Counted from the stretch's first letter, positions 37,407 to 51,109 are shown. The stretch: 64,000 bases of DNA from Paguma larvata (GCA_030068075.1 CM057824.1:129074414-129138413); one strand, 5' to 3'. The notes: a model not told the origin generated them from the letters alone. A program made the numbers and translations.

Positions 37407-37640
37407 GAGGAGCCTGAGTGGCTCAGCCAGTTAAGCATCTGATTCTTGATTTCTGCTTAGGTCATGAAATCATGAACTGTGACACTGAGCCCTGCTTAGG
37501 GCTCCGCGCTGACGGCGTAAGCCTGCCGGGGATATTTTTTCTCCCTCTCTCTCTCTGCCCCTTCCCTGCTCACTCTCACTCTCTCTCTTTCTGTCTCTCT
37601 CTCAAAGTAAATAAATACACTTAAGAAAAGAAAGAAATAA
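37407..37640 (+). mobile_element. SINEC_Fc-type SINE
   Basis: Starts 'aggagcctgagtggctcagc'. It has a damaged B box ('gacactgagccctg') and a long (TC)n (about 37541-37602). The A-rich tail merges with flanking A-rich sequence, so the duplication is unclear. Confidence 0.92.
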
Positions 37641-37654
37641 CTGTAAACTCAGAA

Positions 37655-37866
37655 TCCCTAGTACTCAGTTCTGTTGGTACAGATGGTGGTCACTCAAAAA
37701 TTATAAAGATACAACGAAACAAATGGCAGTTGTAGCATAGTGTGAGGACGATGGAAGCTACACTTGTGGTGAGTATAGCATAACATATAGACTTGTCAAA
37801 TCACGATGTCGTACACCTGAAACTAATGTAGCATGTGTCAATTATACTGAAAGAAAATTAAAAAAA
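37655..37866 (+). mobile_element. L1 3' end, sense
   Basis: Ends with the L1 3'-UTR words 'gtacacctgaaactaatgta' and 'tgtcaattatactgaaag', then an A-rich tail at about 37858-37868. Only the last 200 bp or so are present. Confidence 0.65.
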
Positions 37867-37869
37867 ACT

Positions 37870-40800
37870 TTAACAAAGATATTTTTAGCTTTAATCAGAG
37901 AATACATTTTGACCTTGAGTATTCCCAGACAAACTCGATATTACAAAATCTTCATCTTAAGAATTTATTCTCATTTCTTTTCACTTGAAAAAAATCTAGG
38001 ACTTGCATGTACTTGAATATTCAACCACCCAACAATACATTACCTTATTTTACACATGGTGAATATTGGATGTACACTGTAATTATCCATTACGTTCCTC
38101 CTCGAAAAGTGAACAAACCATTATAAACCAAGTTTTAAGAGTTAGACAGCAAAGGGATTAAATTTTAGTTCTGCTTTATGAAATTTACTTAACTCACTCT
38201 TTGTTTAGGAAATGAAGATTATACAGCTTCCTAGGTATGCTGTAAATGTAATTGAGTTAAATCCTAGGAAAGCTTCTCACTTAATGGAAAAATTGGTGTT
38301 TAGTAAAGAGTCTAGCTATCAAGATTACCATCAGCACTATCATGGTTTTTCTCACATTAACTCAATTAACTGTTTATCATAGACTACGATTCCTTTATTT
38401 GCTGCTAACTAGGATTGTATATCCTACTTTCCAATGATGACACAAGAAGAAGATAAAATTAAAGTCCTTGTTCCTCTCTCCCCATAGTGTTACCACATTT
38501 TACCAATAACTTGTTTTCTTCATTGAAGAAGAATAGCAGGAAATTATTCCTACCTTTGTCTTCTGATACGTTAGTTTCTGGAAGTTTGGAGTCAAGTAAA
38601 GAATCTAATATAGGAGTAAGTTTCTGTAACACATAAGATAGAGAAGAATGTGTCTTGTGAAAAAAAATGGATAAAATGTTATAGAAATTCACCAAGAGTA
38701 GTCACTTTTAAGGTTAGAGATTGAAGAAGCCAAAATGGAAAAAAAAAAGGATCATTCATTTAATCTAAAAGGATGCTTGGAAATGTGAAAGAATGTGGGG
38801 TTGGGAGCTATTTCATTTCGACAAAAGTATGTTTTCAGAGGCATGAAATCTGAAGATAGCCCAATTTCATGGAGGAAATAATACTTCAATTTAATTGGAG
38901 AACAGAAGGCAAAAAGTGGACTGGTAAAAAATAGACTAGGTCAACTTCCCCCAAATCTTAAACCTCAGAAAGTATTTTTAATTCATGTTATGGGCAATGC
39001 AGTATACTTATATTTTTATTACATATCTGCAATAAAAAGAATAAGAAAGGTAAATCTGGTGTAATACCCAGGATGGATTGTGGTGTGAACCGTAGCATGG
39101 ACTATGGGAGTGCTGAGGGACTTGGGAAGGGAGGACAGCTATGGAAATTGGTATTTCTCCAATCCCCTTGTTCTAACAAGTAAATCTCCTGTGTCTATTC
39201 TGCTAGAGGTCTTTTTAACCTTTCTGGCCATAGGTGTACAAACATACCTTAAGGAACATTTATAAAGACAAATCTTTGGAAGAAGTAAAATCAAAAAGGC
39301 AGATAAACTTTATAAAAGGGTTATCATTGGTAAGTCTGTACATTCTTCTAGATACTTCTTGTCCACTGCAGTGTTCCCACATATCTAGAATAATATAGCA
39401 TTTGCTCAAAAAATTCTTATTTAAGTATTTAAGGATGACAGAAAGATAAAATGTAAATATGAAGCAATGAGTATAAATTGGAGAAACAAAAGCAAAATGA
39501 GAAAGTTCAGACTGGAACGTGTGAGATGAAAAATGAAGTTATCTGTGTTAAATAAAAGTGGGTTTTGTTTTTCAGCTGAGCTTATAGAATGTCTTCAGTC
39601 TTTGGCAAGAAAAATGAAGTAAACCATTAAGTAGGACAGTAAGCCATCCAATGAACCACTGATGTAGACAGCTGTATTATACTGCTGACTTTCTGTGTAG
39701 AATGAACCATATTTTCCCAGAAAGACATGAGCATATATTGAATCTTAAATTAAAAACTAATTCACAACAAATATATAAACTGGGACCAGTTTTGAGGCTT
39801 GACTGCTGGGCTTGTGGTCAGATGACCTCATCTGTTCAACTCTGCATGGCATCAGTGTCAAATGAGAGCACTCTTCATACCTACCAATCAGAATCACAGT
39901 GAGTACTCTATATCTACACTTGAGCAAACAGAGTAGGGCTTGAAGTTGAGCCAGTAGGTCAGTAACTATCCAACTATTGGATATACAACCAATTTATTTC
40001 ATAGAGTAAATAATGAAAAATATAATCAACGCTAATTTAAGATAAATCTAAGAGTGCTGGTTCTTTGAGCTCTTGTTTGTGAAATACTGTAAATTTAGCT
40101 ACTCTAACACAAACCTCAACACGTCCAAGCAATTTTGCTTAGAGGATTTTACTGGATACTTGAGGATACTCAAAGAGATATATGTCTGTACTCTTATCAT
40201 GAAAAATACTCAGATTTTCTCAGAGGCAAAAAAAAAAAAGCCATATCTCAGTATTTTCAGTATTTAATAATGATGATGGAGCTAAAATTATTCAATGCTT
40301 TAAGAATTTTAAAATATTTCAATTTGAAATTTCCACAAATATCAACAAGATATCTACCTAAACATTAAAAAAAAAAAGACATAGCCTCTGAATCTCTGCC
40401 TTCTTTGATTATTTCCCATTTATCTGACTGGGGAACTTTAGAAAAATGTTGGATTAGTCTTTGTAACATTAGAAACACGACATTAGTAAAAATGTTGCAT
40501 TAATATTTCAAAAATATGAATATTTTGAAAATAGTGAGCTGCTGCATGAATTGGACAAAGATCCAGATTTTCATGAGATTAAAAGCTTTTTGTAATAACC
40601 TACTATAAGTTTGTCCTCTGTTCTTAATATGGTTATTTTATTTTTTCCCTTTCTTCTTTTTTTCCCAATGTCTTTAGTTGAAATGACTCCAGGGAAGTCA
40701 AGTTCATAGAAAAATATCAGTGAAGAATTTGACTTTTGTATTAAATGACCATTCTATGAACAAACACATCCACAGGAACCAGCCAAATCTTTTGTCCTGC

Positions 40801-41682
40801 TTAATGTGAGATTACCTATCATTGATTCATTGTGAGGGCAGAGCCCTGCAGGTTGTAGGCTCCTGAGAAGTGATTACTGAAGCAAATTTGGTTACTCAGA
40901 TAAGAAAAAAGTGGAATGTACAGTATTCCTGCTATCACAGTGCATTCCCTGCCCCAAAATTCTTAGATATTAAAAATAAATTTGATTAGAAATAATAAAT
41001 TTGATAGTTGATGTCAACTCACAATAATGCCTTAAAATGATGTAATAATACAGTTCAGTTGATCTTTGGAAGGGGCATAATAGCTTACACACAGACACAC
41101 ACACTAAATACTTCAAAGAAATATAGATCATATAATCAGAAAAAAACATTATATGATAAGTTTCAACCTTCCCTTAGGGGCAACACCTCTCCAATTTTTT
41201 TACAATGTTTTCAGTATATTTCTATATAGCCAAATAAATATTTACTATTCTCTCACAAATCAATAATTTTTTTACCTTACCTACTGGCTTTTAAATGACA
41301 AATAGAAATTTTAGACTCTATTATAAATGATATTGGTATGGCTCTTCCCCTACTCTCTTGCATTTTAGAATTTTTCTTCTGTAAAGTCTGAAAAATCCAG
41401 AGATGCCACTTCTTACTCTCCTTGCTTGTAAGAATGTACACGACCTAGTTCCATGGGACCTGAAAGCTACCTTGGCGACATTCCTGTGAACATTGTTTCT
41501 CTCTGAGATAAGGAAGAGAAAGCCATGGGTAAAAAGTCCCTATCCTCTCTGTTATTGATGTGGGAGAATTTGTTCCGGGTTATTGCTATTGCCAACCAAC
41601 TACCAAGAAAGGACGAAGGGTATCAGAGTGAACTGACCTAAGATTTGTGTATAATTGAGCTGATACACCAACACTGAAACCT
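37870..41682. other. 3.8-kb stretch, mostly unique
   Basis: Apart from a probable MIR at 38150-38330, no gene or named repeat recognised. Confidence 0.4.
38150..38330 (+). mobile_element. Probable MIR fossil
   Basis: 'ttttagttctgctttatgaa', 'tttacttaactcactctttg', 'gaaatgaagattatacagc' and 'ctcacttaatggaaa' follow MIR order. Confidence 0.5.
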
Positions 41683-41699
41683 CTACTTCCACATATTTT

Positions 41700-41913
41700 T
41701 AAAAAAATTTATGTTTATTTATTCTTGAGAGACAGAAAGAGATAGAGCACAAGTCAGGGAGGGGCAGAGAGAGAGGGAGACACAAATCCGAAGCAGGCTC
41801 CAGGCTCAGAGCTGTCAGTATAGAGCCTGATGCGGGGCTCAACTCACAGACCGTGAGATCATGACCCGAGCCGAGGTCAGATGCTCAACCAACTGAGGCA
41901 CCCAGGCACCCCC
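41700..41913 (-). mobile_element. SINEC_Fc-type SINE, antisense
   Basis: Near-complete and CpG-retaining. A 17-bp duplication, CTACTT[C/T]CACATATTTT, lies at 41683-41699 and 41914-41930 with one mismatch. Confidence 0.96.
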
Positions 41914-42299
41914 CTACTTTCACATATTTTAATGGCAAAGTCAGATATTCTCTTTCTTGGGACTGACATGGGTTTTTAAAACTCTCCTTTCTATCTCTGT
42001 TCCCAACATTTTTATAGCACCATTTAAAATTTAATTCCATATTCAGTACTTTAATTATCAGAACTACATGCCTATTCACAGCTGGGTCATGCAACATAGC
42101 TCCCTGAACTCTTATACATCTCTTGGTTTACCTATTACTGTTTCACACACTCAACATTTCATTTATCTATCTGAAAACAGCAACAGTTTCTTTAAACTAT
42201 TATCCTCTGAATTCTTATTTTCTCTGCTTCATTATTTTGGAGACTGCCTCTCAGAGTACTGACTCAAATATCTGATGATATTTTATTCCTATTTTTTGA

Positions 42300-42446
42300 A
42301 GGAATCATTTTTTATTATACAATTTATAACTAGAAATTACAAACATATGCAAAGGTAAATACAAACACAATATAAGGAATAATGTAATGATCACTATGTG
42401 TTCATTACATTCAGCAAATTCTCTTCAGGTAGCCTCCTATGTATAT

Positions 42447-42498
<52 letters not shown>

Positions 42499-42730
42499 AT
42501 TTTTAAGCAAACCTTAGAAGTTGTAACAGTTCACTCATTATTAATGTAGATGTTTTGACTTTACATTATCACCATGTCGCTAACACCCCAAAATATTATG
42601 TCATTCTAAATCTAAAATATCCAGCCCAAAGTCAGGTTTTCTTCCTTGTCCTAAAGATTATCTTAACTTGGTTTGTTTGAACGAGGATGCAAAGTTCACA
42701 CATTGCATTTTTTGTTAACTTATTTTCAAA
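42300..42730 (-). mobile_element. Possible old L1 3' region (L1ME-like), antisense, with a (TG)n inside
   Basis: 'aggaataatgtaatgatcac', then after the TG run 'tatttttaagcaaaccttag', 'ttgactttacattatcaccatg' and 'ctaacaccccaaaata' resemble an old L1 3' region. Weak. Confidence 0.35.
42450..42495. repeat. (TG)n microsatellite
   Basis: An uninterrupted TG run of about 22 units. Confidence 0.98.
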
Positions 42731-43129
42731 GAGGGAGTCATGATTTGGTACTCTTATTTCATAAATTAAAAAAATCAATGAGTAATTGAACCATTTCTAT
42801 ATTGGCAATTGGATGATTATATTTCTTATTAAATTATATAAAATCATGATCAGATATATTGACAGTTTGTTTTTTCCCCACCCAGGAGCACACACATAAA
42901 TCTCTTTAGCACCATATCCGAGTGATAATCTATCCTCTGCTTTAACAATTTCAATCGCAAAAAATTCACCATATTCAAAATCAGACAGTCCTAATATTTA
43001 ATATTTTGAGTTATTAGACTATTTGTTCTCACATTGAATTGCAATTCTCCCATGTGGGAGGCATCTTTCCCCTTCAAAGAACTCTATGCCATGTATTAGA
43101 TATGTACCTCTGATTGTATTTAAAATACT

Positions 43130-44625
43130 ACGTGTACTTTTAAAAAGTAATATGCTTCTTTTAGAGAAGTTTTATGTTCATACTACAATTGAGTCAAAAG
43201 TATACAGTTACCATATACCTTCTTTTCCCACTCCCTACCTTCACATGCATCAGCTTATTATATTTGTTAAAGTTGATGAACCAATACTGTTATATTATTA
43301 TTAACTGAAGTCTCTAGTTTATATTTGGTTAACTCCTTGTGTTGAGCATTTCATGAGTTTGCACAGATGTATAATGGCATATATGCACCAACACAGTATT
43401 ATAGAGAATAGTTTCAATACCTTAAAACTACCATGTGCTCCATCTGTTTGTTTCTTACTCACACCCATCAAAAGCCTGGCAACAACTAATTCTTTTAATG
43501 TCTCCATAGTTTTACCTTTTCCATAATGTTGTTATAGCTAGAACCAAACATCATTGTAGTCTTTTTCTTTTTGGTCAGTTTATTTTACTAGAAAAATACA
43601 TTGAACTTTCATCTATGTCCCTTAAATAGCTTAATAGCTCATTTATTTACATTGCTGAATAATAGCCCATTGTCTGGATGTACTGCAATTTATTCCTTTA
43701 TCCATTGAAGAACATCTTGATTACTTATACATTTTGACCGTTATGAATAAAGCTTCTATAAACATTTGTGTGATGGGTTTTGGTGGTCATGGTGTTCAAC
43801 TTGTTTGTGCAAATACCAAGGAGAACAATTGCTGGATTATACAGTATGAGCATGTTTAGTATTTTAAGAAACTGGTAGGTGGCCTTCCAAAGTGGCTATA
43901 TCATTTTGCATTCCAACCAGCAATGAATGAATATTCCTTTTTCTCCACTTCCTTGTCAGCATTCAGTGTTGGATGTGTTCTGAGTTTTAACCATTCTATA
44001 AATGGGTTGTGATATCTCACTGTTATTTTAATATAAAACTCCCTAATGACATAATATGAAACATTTTCTCTTGTGCTCATTTTTCATCTCTCTCTTCTTT
44101 GATGAGGTGTCTGTTCAAATCTTTTCCACATTTTTAATTGAGTTGTTTGTATTTGTTGATGTTCAATTGTAAGAGATCTTTGCATATTTTGGCATCTCCA
44201 AATCCAAGGTCATCTAGATTTTCTCTTGCTATATTCCAGGAGTTTTACAGTTTTTCATTTTACATTTAGGTCTATGATCCATTTTGAGTTAATTTTTGTG
44301 AAAGTTGTAAGGTTTGTGTTCAGACTTGTATATTTTACATGTGTCTGCCCACTTCATCCTGCTCCATTTGTTGAAAAACTATCTTTTATTAAGTTGTCTT
44401 TGCTCTTTTATCAAAGTTTAGATGTTTTTATTTGTGTGAGTCTATGTTTGGGCCCTCTATTCTGTTCCACTGAACTATTTGTCTATTCTTTTATCAATAT
44501 CATACTGTTTTGGTTACTATAGTTTTATAAGTCCTGAAGTTGTGTATTGTCAGTCATCCAAAATTGTTTTTCCCCCTCAATATTATTATGTTGGGTTTTC
44601 TAGGTCTTTGCCTTTTCATTGCATA
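43130..44625 (-). mobile_element. L1 fragment (L1MA/L1MB-like), antisense
   Basis: Collinear antisense landmarks: 'gagaagttttatgttcata', 'ttgttaaagttgatgaacc', 'ccatgtgctccatctg', 'taatagcccattgtctggatg', 'gaataaagcttctataaaca', 'ccaaggagaacaattgctgg', 'ccaaccagcaatgaatga', 'tgttcaaatcttttccac', 'ctatgatccattttgagtt' and 'ttggttactatagttttata'. It covers the 3' UTR and the ORF2 C-terminal part, about 1.5 kb, uninterrupted by SINEs. Inactive. Confidence 0.88.
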
Positions 44626-44765
44626 TCTTTTGTCTTTTCTCTCTCTCTCTCTCTTCTTGTAAATACTTTTATTTCTTTTATAACATCATTTTAATTCTCC
44701 TATTTATCTTATTTATCATCCATGGGATGCTATAAATGACTCTATGTGTGCAAAACTCACAGGTA

Positions 44766-45693
44766 CAGGCATACTTTTTTTATTGTGCTTCAAACATATT
44801 GTGGTTTTTATAAATTGGAAGTTTGTGGTAATCCTGGACCAAGCAAATCTATCAGCGCCATTTGTCCAATGGTATTTGCTTACTTCATGTCTCTGTGTCA
44901 TGTTTTGGTAATTCTTGCAGTAGTTCAAACTTTTTCACTATTCTCATATCTGTATGGTTATCTGTGATCAGTGATATTTGATGTTACAACCGCAGTTGTT
45001 TTAGGGCACCATGAACCATGCTTATTGAGATGTTGAACTTAATAAAGGTTGCATGTGTTGTGGCTGTTCTACAAAAGGGATGTTCCCACTTATCTCTCCC
45101 TCTCCTCAGTCTTCCAGTTTCCTCATACACAACCATATTGAAAGTAGGCCAGTCACCTTAAAATAGCCTCTAAGTGTTCAAGTGAATGAAGACTCAATGG
45201 ATGTGGCAAACTTAATTGTTGTCTTATTTTAAGAAATTGCCACAGCCACTCAGCCTTCAGCAACCAACACTCTCATCAGTCAGTAACCATCAATACTGAG
45301 GCAAAACTCTGCACCAGCAAAAAGAGTGACTCCCTGAAAGCTCAGATGATGGTTAGCATTTTTCACAATACAGTATTTTAAAATCAAGGTAGTTACATTT
45401 TTAGACAGGATTCTGCTACACGCTTAATAAACTACAATATAGTGCAAATGTAATTTTTTTTTAAATTAAGTAATCTCTACATCCCAAGTGGGGCTGGAAC
45501 TCATGACCCTGAGATCAAGAGTTGCATGCTATTCTGACTGAGGCAGCCAGATGTACGATATAAACATAACTTTTATATGCATTGGGAAACAAACAAGCAA
45601 ACAAACAAACAAGAAAGACCTGCTTTATTGTGATATCCACTTACTTGTGATGGTCTGGGACTGAACCCACAATATCTCCCCAAGGTATGCCTG
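44766..45693 (-). mobile_element. Tigger1-type DNA transposon, internally deleted, with a SINE inside
   Basis: Inverted ends CAGGCATAC at 44766-44774 and GTATGCCTG at 45685-45693 lie between TA dinucleotides (44764-44765, 45694-45695), the TA target of the Tc1/mariner-pogo group. Inner landmarks are Tigger1-like: 'ttattgtgcttcaaacatatt', 'tgtgatcagtgatatttgatg', 'gttgttttagggcaccatg', 'aattgttgtcttattttaag', 'attgccacagccactcagc', 'gctcagatgatggttagca' and 'acataacttttatatgca'. A full Tigger1 is about 2.4 kb. Here the transposase gene is lost, leaving the two end regions fused. Non-autonomous. The strand follows my recollection of the consensus. Confidence 0.85.
45454..45550 (-). mobile_element. 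Short CAN-SINE, antisense, nested in Tigger1
   Basis: Only about 97 bp: a T-rich end, then 'aagtaatctctacatcccaa', 'gtggggctggaactcatgac', 'gagatcaagagttgcatgct' and 'gactgaggcagccag'. This is the short carnivore tRNA-Lys SINE form that lacks the (TC)n region, distinct from the others here. ATGTA repeats at 45449-45453 and 45551-45555. Confidence 0.85.
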
Positions 45694-45695
45694 TA

Positions 45696-46091
45696 TAGTG
45701 TGGTCAGTGTAGAATAAGGAAGAGTCATGACATTATGCTTTCTATATATTAATTAGTAGAGTGAAAGATGCATTCATTTTTGTATTTTTTGTAAAATCCT
45801 TTACACCACTGACTTGTGAACTTATCTAGTACACACATTTTTTCTCACAGAGGTCAGTGATAGTGGTTAAGTAGATATTATAATTTAATTAGTGTAAGCT
45901 CTTTACAATAAAACTTTCATGACTCCATCTTCAATATCCATCTCAAAGCATTTCATCTTATTAATGATAAAACAACCAAAAAAAACTCCAGTCTTTATGA
46001 AGTTGAAATAGGTTTCAACCAGCTGAAGGCCACAACCAACTCCAAACTACTTTTTCCCATTTGTCATAAATGCTAGGACTGCAGGACTACA
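45696..46091. other. Unique stretch
   Basis: No gene or repeat recognised. Confidence 0.4.
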
Positions 46092-46255
46092 TGAAAGAAA
46101 TGAAGGAAAGAAAAAATGAAGGGAAAGAGAGAAAGAGAGAGGGAAAGAGGAAGGAAGATGGGAGGGGAAAAGAAAAGAGAAGAAAAGAGAAAGAAAGGGA
46201 AGAGAAGAGAAGAGAAAAAAGAAAAAGAAAGAAAGAAAAGAAAAGAAAAGAAAGA
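46092..46255. repeat. Polypurine (GAAA/GGAAA)n tract
   Basis: About 160 bp of purine-rich repeat. Bases 46160-46255 contain only A and G. The overlapping 63-codon Lys/Glu/Arg frame is a translation of the repeat, not a gene. Confidence 0.96.
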
Positions 46256-49200
46256 CGATGATGTTGGATAGTGATGGATATATTAATTAGCCTGGTTGTA
46301 GTGAAATTTTCACAATGTATGTATATAAGAATAGAGCGCTATGTCCCTATACCTATTTTAGTAAAAGGTAGTTTAAGTGGTCTGCAGACCTATTTCCCCT
46401 TAACCACATTCCTCCCATTCATTTTGTTTTTCAAAGGCTATGAGAAGATGAAGACTTTACCACTTAGATGATTGAGGGAATAGAGTATAAGTATTAACTC
46501 AATGATAATTCAATGGTAGCGCTATCATTATTATAAACACAAAGACAGTATATGCTTTGCAAAAATTAATAGATCAATCAATATTATCTAAAAAATACAC
46601 TTAATTCTGCATTAAATAAAAGCAACTAAATAAACATGAATATTGGATGTTACCTCTTCTTTGAAGAGGTAATATTTGTCACCATGATAGTTGTCATCTT
46701 CTGTGACCTTAGCTTTTTGTTCATGAATTTTTTGTTGCCTGTATTGTTTGTACCATAAGTTATTTTCATACATGTCTTTCCTTTTCACTAGACATCTAGT
46801 TCCTCTAGGATGTAAATATATTACCACCTAGTACATAAGAGGTAACCAGCACATGTTTATCTGTTTTCAGAGAGTGGCTAAATGTGTGTGTTAAAGGGGA
46901 CAACACCAGTTCTACACATTAACATTATCATTTTTCTTCCAGTTGTGGTTCATTATGTGCATCACTGTGGCCAGCCTCTTGATTATATAAGTCTGATTGC
47001 ATTGTGGACACATACTTTCTGTGTCATAATTTCACATACTTGAACCTTCAGGGAAAGAATAAATTTCATAAATTCGATACCATTATGATATAGATAACTG
47101 AAGTTCAATGTATTTCTAGACGAGACTTCTAAGAAAAGGTATATATACCATATATGCTTTTGAAATCATTTAATCACGTGAGAAGGAATTCATTGTGGGA
47201 ATTTTGAAATTGGTGAATGATAAAGATAAGAATATGCACATATGCTACAAATATTTGCTATGGCCTATGATTTTGGCTTTCTTAATATCAGTTTTATATC
47301 ACAAAGTAAGTTCAATGTATAAGTATATTTTTATATCTTATTGAAATCTTCATTTATCTTTTTTATGAAGGTGCAAAAACAGTCTCTGTGATTTCTGTGC
47401 ATGGTTATATTTTGTAATGTTTTGTACTTTTCCATGACAGGCTTTCAATAGTAAAAGTGTTTACTGTAAAACTGCCAGTACCTTAAAAAAATAAAAAAAT
47501 AAAAATAAGATAGAGAGGCCATTCTTATGATTTGGGAGTAGAGACAGAAATGAATTGACACCAAATAGTTCATCTGCTGTAACATTAAGGGAGGCTGGGA
47601 CTGGAATCTAAGCAGACAAATATAGTGCATATCACTGCTCCTGGAAACAGAGAAACGGAATATTATCTACATCTACCGCTTGCCATATGCCACCGTGTTT
47701 CCCTTGTTTTTTCAATAGTAAGTTAAATCTAATGAGAAAAGCGCAAAGAGGTAGGTGATAAAGGTGAGCTAAGCACTTGGCAACGTCTAAACAACATATT
47801 ACAGCCTGCACATACATTAGCCTTTGTAAGGATGAAAGGAGATCATACGAGGAAAAAAAAAAATCCCAGTTTCGATAACTGTCTATACAATATCACATAC
47901 AAATATTTTGCAAAAGGCAAATAGATCCATGAAGCTTTAGGGGAAGCTGTGCCTTTAGGAACCAGTTTCCTCTTTGTCTTTACATTACCTTCAGAATCTT
48001 AAATGCTGCAATTATATGTGGAGTTTGGCAGATCTGAATCTTCTGAGCAGTCCTCATTCTATTCTTTTTCCTCTCTGGATACATCAAAATTTACCATTAA
48101 AGGGTAGGTGAAATGTAGCTTGAAAATCTTCAGCATATATGGCTTAATGCAAGTATTGTTACAAGTGGGTTTTGTAATTAAATAATAACTTATATACTTT
48201 ACAGTTTATAAATAAATTTATCTAGCCATTGTACTTCTCCAACCAGACTAAGGGGGAACTTGGATTTTTTTTAATTATTTATAACATCTGATACAAACTT
48301 GGGAAAGTGTTATACACTGAAATCATAAAGCAGTCTTGTAGAATAAAATGGACAGGCAGTGAATACACTTCTCAGAAACTGTTTTCAGCTATCACTCTTC
48401 CCAATATCAATAATTTAGAATCTAAACATTTCTCAAAGTAGATTGCAGAGTTAAATATACTTTCTGTTTCTTCATAATTTTATTCATCTTTGAACTTCAA
48501 CATTTCATATATATACACATACATATATGCATATATACACTATCATATAATTTAGCAATAATATAATTCAATTTGAAATAAGAAGAGGCTAGTATTACTA
48601 AAACTAATAGAAACATTGGTAGATATGACTATAGATACTTACTTAAAGAACCAAAATATTTTTGGTAGCTATTCCAAGTAAGCGATTACATTGTACAACA
48701 TGGATGTAAAATTAAATGTGATACAAAATATAAGGAATTAGCTACAATATTAGGTGCATGTTTGTTTCAGTGTGAGGATAAAAATTATATTCTATATTTG
48801 CTAATATTTAATATGTTACAACAGTAATTGTACATTTATATCACTGAGACTCTTATGCTTTAAGTATTTCTATTAAAAAACAACATTTAAAAATCAGAGT
48901 TACATGACTAATTTATGCCTATAAATGCCAAATAAATAGTAGTAAATAATAAGGGTATCATAATCAACGTTCTTCCCTGGCATTCACCAATGAAAAGAAT
49001 GTAAATATATTTGAAATGTTCAAGTTTAATTTTATTGCATTCAAATTTTCAATTTATAAGATTTTAACATTGAAAATATGCGAGGTTTATCTTTTATACT
49101 TTATGTTAGAGGGTACCCAAATTTAATACATCATATTACTAAAGCATTCACCAATATTATGTTGAGTAAGGGGAAGATATCAGGTGACTAAAAATTTAAT

Positions 49201-49350
49201 GTAAATTTGATTGATTTGTTCTTGTTTATTCATGTCTAATAGACAAACCCAAGTAAAAGATACCAAGACTTTTAAGTCTGTTAATTGTGTATGCTAACAG
49301 AGGATAGTACTAGGGTACTATCTACTAATTCATAGGAGTAATCTTTGGAA
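46256..49350. other. 3.1-kb stretch, mostly unique
   Basis: A TA/CA-rich run lies at about 48508-48540. No gene or named transposon recognised. Short frames only. Confidence 0.4.
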
Positions 49351-49368
49351 ATTTTATTTCACTTCACT

Positions 49369-49581
49369 TTTTTTAATGTTCATTTATTTATTTTGGAGAT
49401 AGAGAAAGAGAGATAGCAGGGGAAGGGCAGAGAGAGGGAGGGAGAGAGAGAATCCCAAACAGGATCCATGCTGTCAGCACAGAGTCCAAGCAGGGTTTGA
49501 TCTCATGAATCATGAGATCATGATCTGAGCAGAAATCAAGAGTCGGTTCTTAACTGGCTGAGCCACCCAGGCAGGCGCCCC
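49369..49581 (-). mobile_element. SINEC_Fc-type SINE, antisense
   Basis: Complete, with a slightly lengthened tRNA-like end ('ccaggcaggcgcccc'). Approximate duplication around 49354-49368 and 49582-49597. Confidence 0.93.
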
Positions 49582-51109
49582 TCATTTCATTTTGTTTTTC
49601 TACATAAAATTGATCCATGTTGATATTATAGTTGACATTTCTATACAATCAAGGATAATTCATTTATGTTTGCAATATGTCATAGAATATATTGCAAACT
49701 TCAGTTAAAAAAGAAAAATAACTATTAAATAAATGACAAACAGCTTTGTTCTTGTATTCAGACTTGCTTCATCATTAATCTTCTCTTTTGCCTGCACTTT
49801 TTGCTTCTCTCTTTATAGACACGTTAAGTTTTCATCTTAACATATGAAAATGACCATGAACCACTCATGGTTCTTTCCATGAACCACTCATCTTTTGTCT
49901 CTGCCTCCTCTCTAAGAACACCATGTCTCTCTCCTGCTATGAATAATCAAGTTCTTATTAGACTAATTTGTATCTTGATGTCATATACAGATAGTAGGAG
50001 AGCAAACTTAGACTTAATAATTTTGGTAACCTGAATGACCTCATCTACTAAAGCTGAACATACATGTATCCCTTGACCTAGAAATTTTACTCAAAGATGT
50101 ATAACTTCTGGTCTTTGTCTTTTTAATTATTTTTTCCTACCTTGGATTGCAAACTCATTTTTGAGAGGGACTTTGTATTTCTAGGATTTTATCACAATAT
50201 TTACATTAATAACAGCACATTCACTGACATGTGAAAACTGTGTCTTCCTTGGGCAAGTTTCACATTAGCTCATCACTGTTGTAATCACTATTCTTGTACA
50301 AAATTGCAATGGATACAGCCTCCCTTTCTCCACAGCCTAAACTTGACTCATTTAGTTCTACCCTCAAATCCACAATTGGTCTGTAATTGTCCCAAGTCAA
50401 TCAGAAACATTCTATTATCACTACTGCAAGGTGATGATTTCAGATGAAGTAAGTTCGTTAATTAAGAACGAAGTTCTAGACCTTCTATAAATAGTTATGA
50501 AAAAAAAAAAACAGCTCTCTTTCCTTTGTGCTAGAATAATAAGGAGTGTGGGCCATTGGCAGCAATCTCACTAACTTGAGAGAAATCTACCTAAAAAATG
50601 AAGAGGCCAAAAGATCAAGAGGTAGCTAAAAAGACTGCATATAAATAAAATGAGAATCTTGATACAACCTAACTTAAAACTGACACTCCTCTGAGGTTTT
50701 CAGCCAATCAGCTCTGATAGTGTCTTATTTGGATGATTTGGTTCAGGTCTGTGCTTGTGAGTTAGAATGGCTAAATCGGTGACCACTCCAAGACTTTTAC
50801 TTTTCTGTTTGGGGAAGATCTCTTCTTATTCTGTAAGGTACATATTTGAGCCCAGGACTATTGCATAAATTTTGCTAAAATAATGGATAAAAGAAAGGTG
50901 AAGAATGGGGAGCTAAGAGAACCACAGAGAAAGAGCCATAATTTCTAACTAAACTGAAGTCCAGGAATTCTATTTACTATTTATTTACTTACCCTAACAA
51001 ATTCTCTTTGTATCTGTAGTCAGTTTGGGATTTTTTAAACAGTCTTCACAGTCTGTGAGAATTGATTCAAGTTCTATCATATGTCATATATTTTGTAATA
51101 TGTAAAAAA
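49582..51109. other. Unique stretch
   Basis: No gene or named repeat recognised. A local direct repeat of 'atgaaccactcat' lies near 49856-49890. Confidence 0.4.

Noticed and set aside
46070..46261. Lys/Glu/Arg-rich 63-codon frame
   Set aside because: It is the direct translation of a (GAAA/GGAAA)n repeat.
49850..49895. Short direct repeat 'atgaaccactcat' as a CRISPR-like or regulatory array
   Set aside because: Only two copies, in a mammalian genome; a local duplication explains it.
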